A program made the translations under genes and the position numbers. Below, one piece after another: positions 43,531-45,936 of a stretch of 45,936 nt of DNA (its first letter is position 1; each line of letters opens with the position of its first letter). The stretch covers positions 1-45,936 of the forward strand of contig SBGG01000081.1 in NCBI GenBank assembly GCA_006226685.1, written 5' to 3'. The notes beneath the pieces are model-generated. The model did not search any database, was not told the DNA's origin, and saw only the letters and a list, made by a program, of their open reading frames with translations. This stretch comes from Sphingomonadales bacterium (GTDB lineage: Bacteria > Pseudomonadota > Alphaproteobacteria > Sphingomonadales > Sphingomonadaceae).

Positions 43531-44735
43531 GCGACGATTCCCCTGTCATGAAGGTCGGCGACCTGTCCGCTGCCGAGGCCAAGGACGGACATCAGCACCT
43601 CGTCTGTATGCTCGCCGAGTCTGGGGGCGGCGATGATGGCGCCGCGATCCTCGCCAGCCAGCGTGGCGGCGGGGCCTGCTGCCGGATAGCTAAGGCCGCT
43701 CGGATGGCGGATGGTCTGAAATTGCGGGTTTTCGGTGAACAGGCGCGGATCGCCGGTCACCGCTTCCGCCATGCTTTTATAACGTCCCCAAGTGACGCCA
43801 GCCGCATCGAAGGCGGCCCGAAGTTCGGTCGATTGCCATTGCGCGAAAGCGGCTTCCACCATCGGGAACAGGCGGGTGCGATGGGTGAAACGCGCGCCTT
43901 CATCCCGGGCGAAGGCGACGCCCAGTTCCTGTTCGAGGGCAGTCACCGGTTCGCCGATGTTCAGCGTCTGGACAAGGCCTTTCCACTGATTGGGGGTAAT
44001 TGCGACGACGATCAGGCGCACGCCGTCGGCGCAGACGAAATCGCGGCCAAAAGCACCGTAAAGGTCATTGCCCATGCGTGGACGGTCTCCCTGGGTCAGC
44101 ACTTCGGCGACATTGCCCATATGGCCGAGGCTGGTTGCCGCGAGGTCGGAAAGGGGGATGCGAATTTCCGCGCCCTCGCCGGTCGTCTGACGTCGCAACA
44201 GGGCAGAGGTCATGGCGAAGGCGGCATAAGCGCCACCCAGAAGGTCCCATGCGGGCAGCACATGGTTGACCGGGCGAGGATCGTCCGCCGGGCCGGTCAT
44301 CATCGGAATGCCGGTCGCCGCGTTCACCGTATAATCGACCGCAGGTGATCCGTCCGACCAGCCCATGATGCGTATGGTGATGATGTCGGCCCGTCGTGCC
44401 GCCAGCGCCTCATGGCTGAGGAAACCCTTTACCGGATAGTTGGTGAGGAACAGGCCGGATCGTTCGCCCGGCGCGGTGGCGAGCGCGATTGCCAGTTCGC
44501 GGCCTTCCGGCGAGCGCAGGTCGATCGCAATCGACTTCTTGCCCTTGTTCAGCCCTTCCCAATAGAGGCTGTCGCCCTTGGGGGTGATCGGCCAGCGTTT
44601 ATAATCGGGACCGCCGCCAATGGCGTCGAAGCGGATTACTTCCGCCCCCATCTGCGCGAGGTGCAGGCCGCAGGACGGCCCGGCGATGAAGGCCGCCCCT
44701 TCGATCACGCGCAGGCCTTTCAGCATCTGATACAT
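43527..44735 (-). CDS. mct: 2-methylfumaryl-CoA isomerase-like (mesaconyl-CoA C1-C4 CoA transferase)
   Basis: A 402-aa family III CoA-transferase resembling Mct, which moves CoA within mesaconate from C1 to C4. Segments that match my memory of Mct are LAQMGAEVIRFDAIGGGPDY, LYWEGLNKGKKSIAIDLRSP, TAPGERSGLFLTN, VDYTVN, NHVLPAWDLLGG and YGAFGRDFV. The catalytic Asp is kept in IRIPLSDLAAT. It is followed with a 4-nt overlap by the Meh-like hydratase. Start ATG at 44735 after AGAGGGAA, 16 bp after the CurA-like gene. A general CoA-transferase role remains possible, but the pairing argues for the C5-dicarboxylate route. Confidence 0.82.
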   Translation of the reverse strand: MYQMLKGLRVIEGAAFIAGPSCGLHLAQMGAEVIRFDAIGGGPDYKRWPITPKGDSLYWEGLNKGKKSIAIDLRSPEGRELAIALATAPGERSGLFLTNYPVKGFLSHEALAARRADIITIRIMGWSDGSPAVDYTVNAATGIPMMTGPADDPRPVNHVLPAWDLLGGAYAAFAMTSALLRRQTTGEGAEIRIPLSDLAATSLGHMGNVAEVLTQGDRPRMGNDLYGAFGRDFVCADGVRLIVVAITPNQWKGLVQTLNIGEPVTALEQELGVAFARDEGARFTHRTRLFPMVEAAFAQWQSTELRAAFDAAGVTWGRYKSMAEAVTGDPRLFTENPQFQTIRHPSGLSYPAAGPAATLAGEDRGAIIAAPRLGEHTDEVLMSVLGLGSGQVADLHDRGIVA

Positions 44736-44751
44736 GGCGATTCCCTCTGTT

Positions 44752-45768
44752 TCAGTTCAGCTTGACCAGTGCGCGACCCAGATTATCCCCGGTGAACAGC
44801 GCGAAGAAGGCGGTCAGCGCATTGTCGATGCCATCATGTACGGTTTCGGCGGAATGGAGCAGCCCGGCCTTGTGCCAGGCGATCATGTCCGCCGTGAAAT
44901 GCTGCCAGAGCGGCAGGTGGTCGGTGGCGATGAACCCTTGCATGCGGATACGCTTGCCCATCATCAGCATCAGGTTGCGCGGGGCCATCGGCGCTTCCCC
45001 GGCCAGATTATATTGCGAAATCATTCCGCAGATCGGAAAGCGCGCATAATCATTGGCAAGGGCGATGGCGGCATGAAGATGTTCGCCGCCGACATTGTCG
45101 AAATAAAGGTCGATGCCCTTTTCGCTTATGGCCTTGAGCTCCCGCGCCAGTGCCTTGGTCAGATTGGGTTCGGCCTTATAATCGAACGCACCGTCGAGCT
45201 TCAGTTCCTCTTTCAGGAAGGCAAGCTTGCGTGCGCCGCCTGCCGCGCCAATTACCTTATGGCCTTTCAGCTTCGCCATCTGGCAGACCAGCGAACCGAC
45301 CCCGCCCGATGCCGCCGATACGAACACGGTATCGCCGGGTTTCAATCCGCCGACATGGAACAGGCCGGCATAGGCGGTAAGGCCGGTAACGCCCGCAAAG
45401 GTGAGATAGCTTTGCGGGGGCAGGGCTTCCCTGTCCCGATGTTCCAGCGCGCTCGCCGGAGCGTTGAACGCCTCCCGCCAGCCAAGGCGTGAAAAGACGA
45501 GATCGCCCGGCTGAAAATCGGGATGGGCAGAGGCGATAACCTCGCCCACTGCGGGACCTTCCATCGGCGCATTGAGGGCGAAGGGAGGGACATAGCTTTT
45601 CGCATCATACATGCGACCGCGCATCGCCGGATCGACCGCCATATAGAGATTGCGGACCTGAACCTCTCCCTCGGCGGGGGTGGGCAGATCGACGGTCACC
45701 GCCTTGAAATGATGGGGTTCCGGCATACCCACCGGGCGTTCGACCAGATGGATTTCAGTCGATTTCAT
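44752..45768 (-). CDS. NADP-dependent MDR oxidoreductase (CurA / leukotriene B4 dehydrogenase-like)
   Basis: A 338-aa zinc-free MDR enzyme. It has NLYMAVDPAMRGRMYD, LTFAGVTGLTAYAGL, the NADPH motif VFVSAASGGVGSLVCQMAKLKG and YFDNVGGEHL, the signature of the prostaglandin reductase/CurA group that reduces the double bond of enones. It may saturate an alpha,beta-unsaturated ketone or acyl-CoA in the pathway. Start ATG at 45768 with GGAGAGGCG. First gene of the minus-strand unit with the Mct- and Meh-like genes, 71 bp downstream of ETF alpha. Confidence 0.92.
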   Translation of the reverse strand: MKSTEIHLVERPVGMPEPHHFKAVTVDLPTPAEGEVQVRNLYMAVDPAMRGRMYDAKSYVPPFALNAPMEGPAVGEVIASAHPDFQPGDLVFSRLGWREAFNAPASALEHRDREALPPQSYLTFAGVTGLTAYAGLFHVGGLKPGDTVFVSAASGGVGSLVCQMAKLKGHKVIGAAGGARKLAFLKEELKLDGAFDYKAEPNLTKALARELKAISEKGIDLYFDNVGGEHLHAAIALANDYARFPICGMISQYNLAGEAPMAPRNLMLMMGKRIRMQGFIATDHLPLWQHFTADMIAWHKAGLLHSAETVHDGIDNALTAFFALFTGDNLGRALVKLN

Positions 45769-45809
45769 GGCGTTCGCCTCTCCTTGTTTCCATTAGGCAT
45801 CGTCGTTGC

Positions 45810-45830
45810 GGTCGGGGGCGAGCCCCGGCC
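45810..45830 (-). terminator. Possible terminator hairpin after ETF alpha
   Basis: GGTCGGGG (45810-45817) pairs with CCCCGGCC (45823-45830) around GCGAG, with one wobble, just after the ETF alpha stop on the minus strand. No U-run follows, so termination is uncertain. Confidence 0.4.
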
Positions 45831-45839
45831 GATTGTGCT

Positions 45840-45936
45840 TCAGAGTTTATCGATGAGTTCGGGGACGATTTTGTAGAGGTCGCCGACGAGACCGATGTCG
45901 GCGACCTGGAAGATGGGGGCGTCCTCATCCTTGTTG
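45840..45936 (-). CDS. etfA: Electron transfer flavoprotein alpha subunit (C-terminus only)
   Basis: Only the last 32 codons are in the window. They read [20 protein letters not shown] and end VPELIDKL, the conserved end of ETF alpha, which holds FAD and carries electrons from acyl-CoA dehydrogenases to ETF-ubiquinone oxidoreductase. It is on the same strand as the catabolic unit that follows. Whether this is the housekeeping copy or one dedicated to the cluster cannot be told. Confidence 0.9.
   Translation of the reverse strand, partial: NKDEDAPIFQVADIGLVGDLYKIVPELIDKL

Noticed and set aside
37006..44735. A complete ethylmalonyl-CoA pathway
   Set aside because: Only the late steps have homologues here. 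Crotonyl-CoA carboxylase/reductase, ethylmalonyl-CoA mutase and epimerase are not seen.

Overview
The window is 45.9 kb of high-GC, gene-dense DNA. It reads like an alphaproteobacterium, most likely a sphingomonad. That placement is an inference from codon use, the style of the genes and the mix of PQQ dehydrogenases, CaiB-type CoA-transferases, DUF2889 and TetR regulators; no 16S or other marker is present. I see no rRNA, tRNA, CRISPR array or insertion sequence. No gene-free stretch exceeds about 250 bases. Nearly everything belongs to one large accessory catabolic region built on CoA-thioester chemistry.

Layout. (1) Positions 1-834 (minus): the first 278 residues of a CofG-type FO synthase (deazaflavin/F420 biosynthesis). 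(2) 1012-11440 (plus): a compact eight-gene operon: APH-like kinase, SDR, acyl-CoA dehydrogenase (ACAD), AMP-forming acyl-CoA ligase, quinohemoprotein (PQQ + heme c) dehydrogenase, FadB-like hydratase/3-hydroxyacyl-CoA dehydrogenase, a thiolase-fold protein without the nucleophilic Cys, and a DUF35 protein. The last two resemble the steroid side-chain aldolase pair Ltp2/ChsH2. (3) 11559-12176 (minus): an exported NTF2/SnoaL-like protein. (4) 12384-17386 (plus): a second PQQ dehydrogenase, an MFS transporter and an aldehyde dehydrogenase. (5) 17479-21442 (minus): an ACAD pair, an HSD10-like SDR and a TetR regulator. (6) 21664-26450: a crotonase, a divergent TetR/MFS pair, and TetR + DUF2889. 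(7) 26621-31136 (plus): a fused double CoA-transferase, a luciferase-like monooxygenase and an MDR reductase. (8) 31182-35190 (minus): crotonase, flavin reductase, crotonase, P450 and a [3Fe-4S] ferredoxin. (9) 35349-36905 (plus): an exported carboxylesterase. (10) 37006-45768 (minus): CurA-like reductase, 2-methylfumaryl-CoA isomerase (Mct-like), mesaconyl/itaconyl-CoA hydratase-like dehydratase (Meh-like), ACAD, thiolase, CoA-transferase and a methylsuccinyl-CoA dehydrogenase-like ACAD (Mcd-like). (11) 45840-45936 (minus): the C-terminus of ETF alpha.

How it may work together (inference). An ester or alcohol substrate would be hydrolysed (esterase), hydroxylated (P450/ferredoxin, flavin monooxygenase) or oxidised in the periplasm (PQQ enzymes). 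It would then be imported (two MFS), oxidised to an acid (aldehyde dehydrogenase), loaded on CoA (ligase, CoA-transferases) and shortened by beta-oxidation (five ACADs, four crotonase domains, thiolase). A branched, possibly alicyclic or isoprenoid/steroid-like skeleton would explain the retro-aldolase-like pair and the Mcd-Mct-Meh set, which together would take methylsuccinyl-CoA to citramalyl-CoA. ETF would collect the electrons. A recurring TGCAC-centred motif lies in several promoter gaps and suggests one shared regulon. The substrate cannot be read from the sequence.
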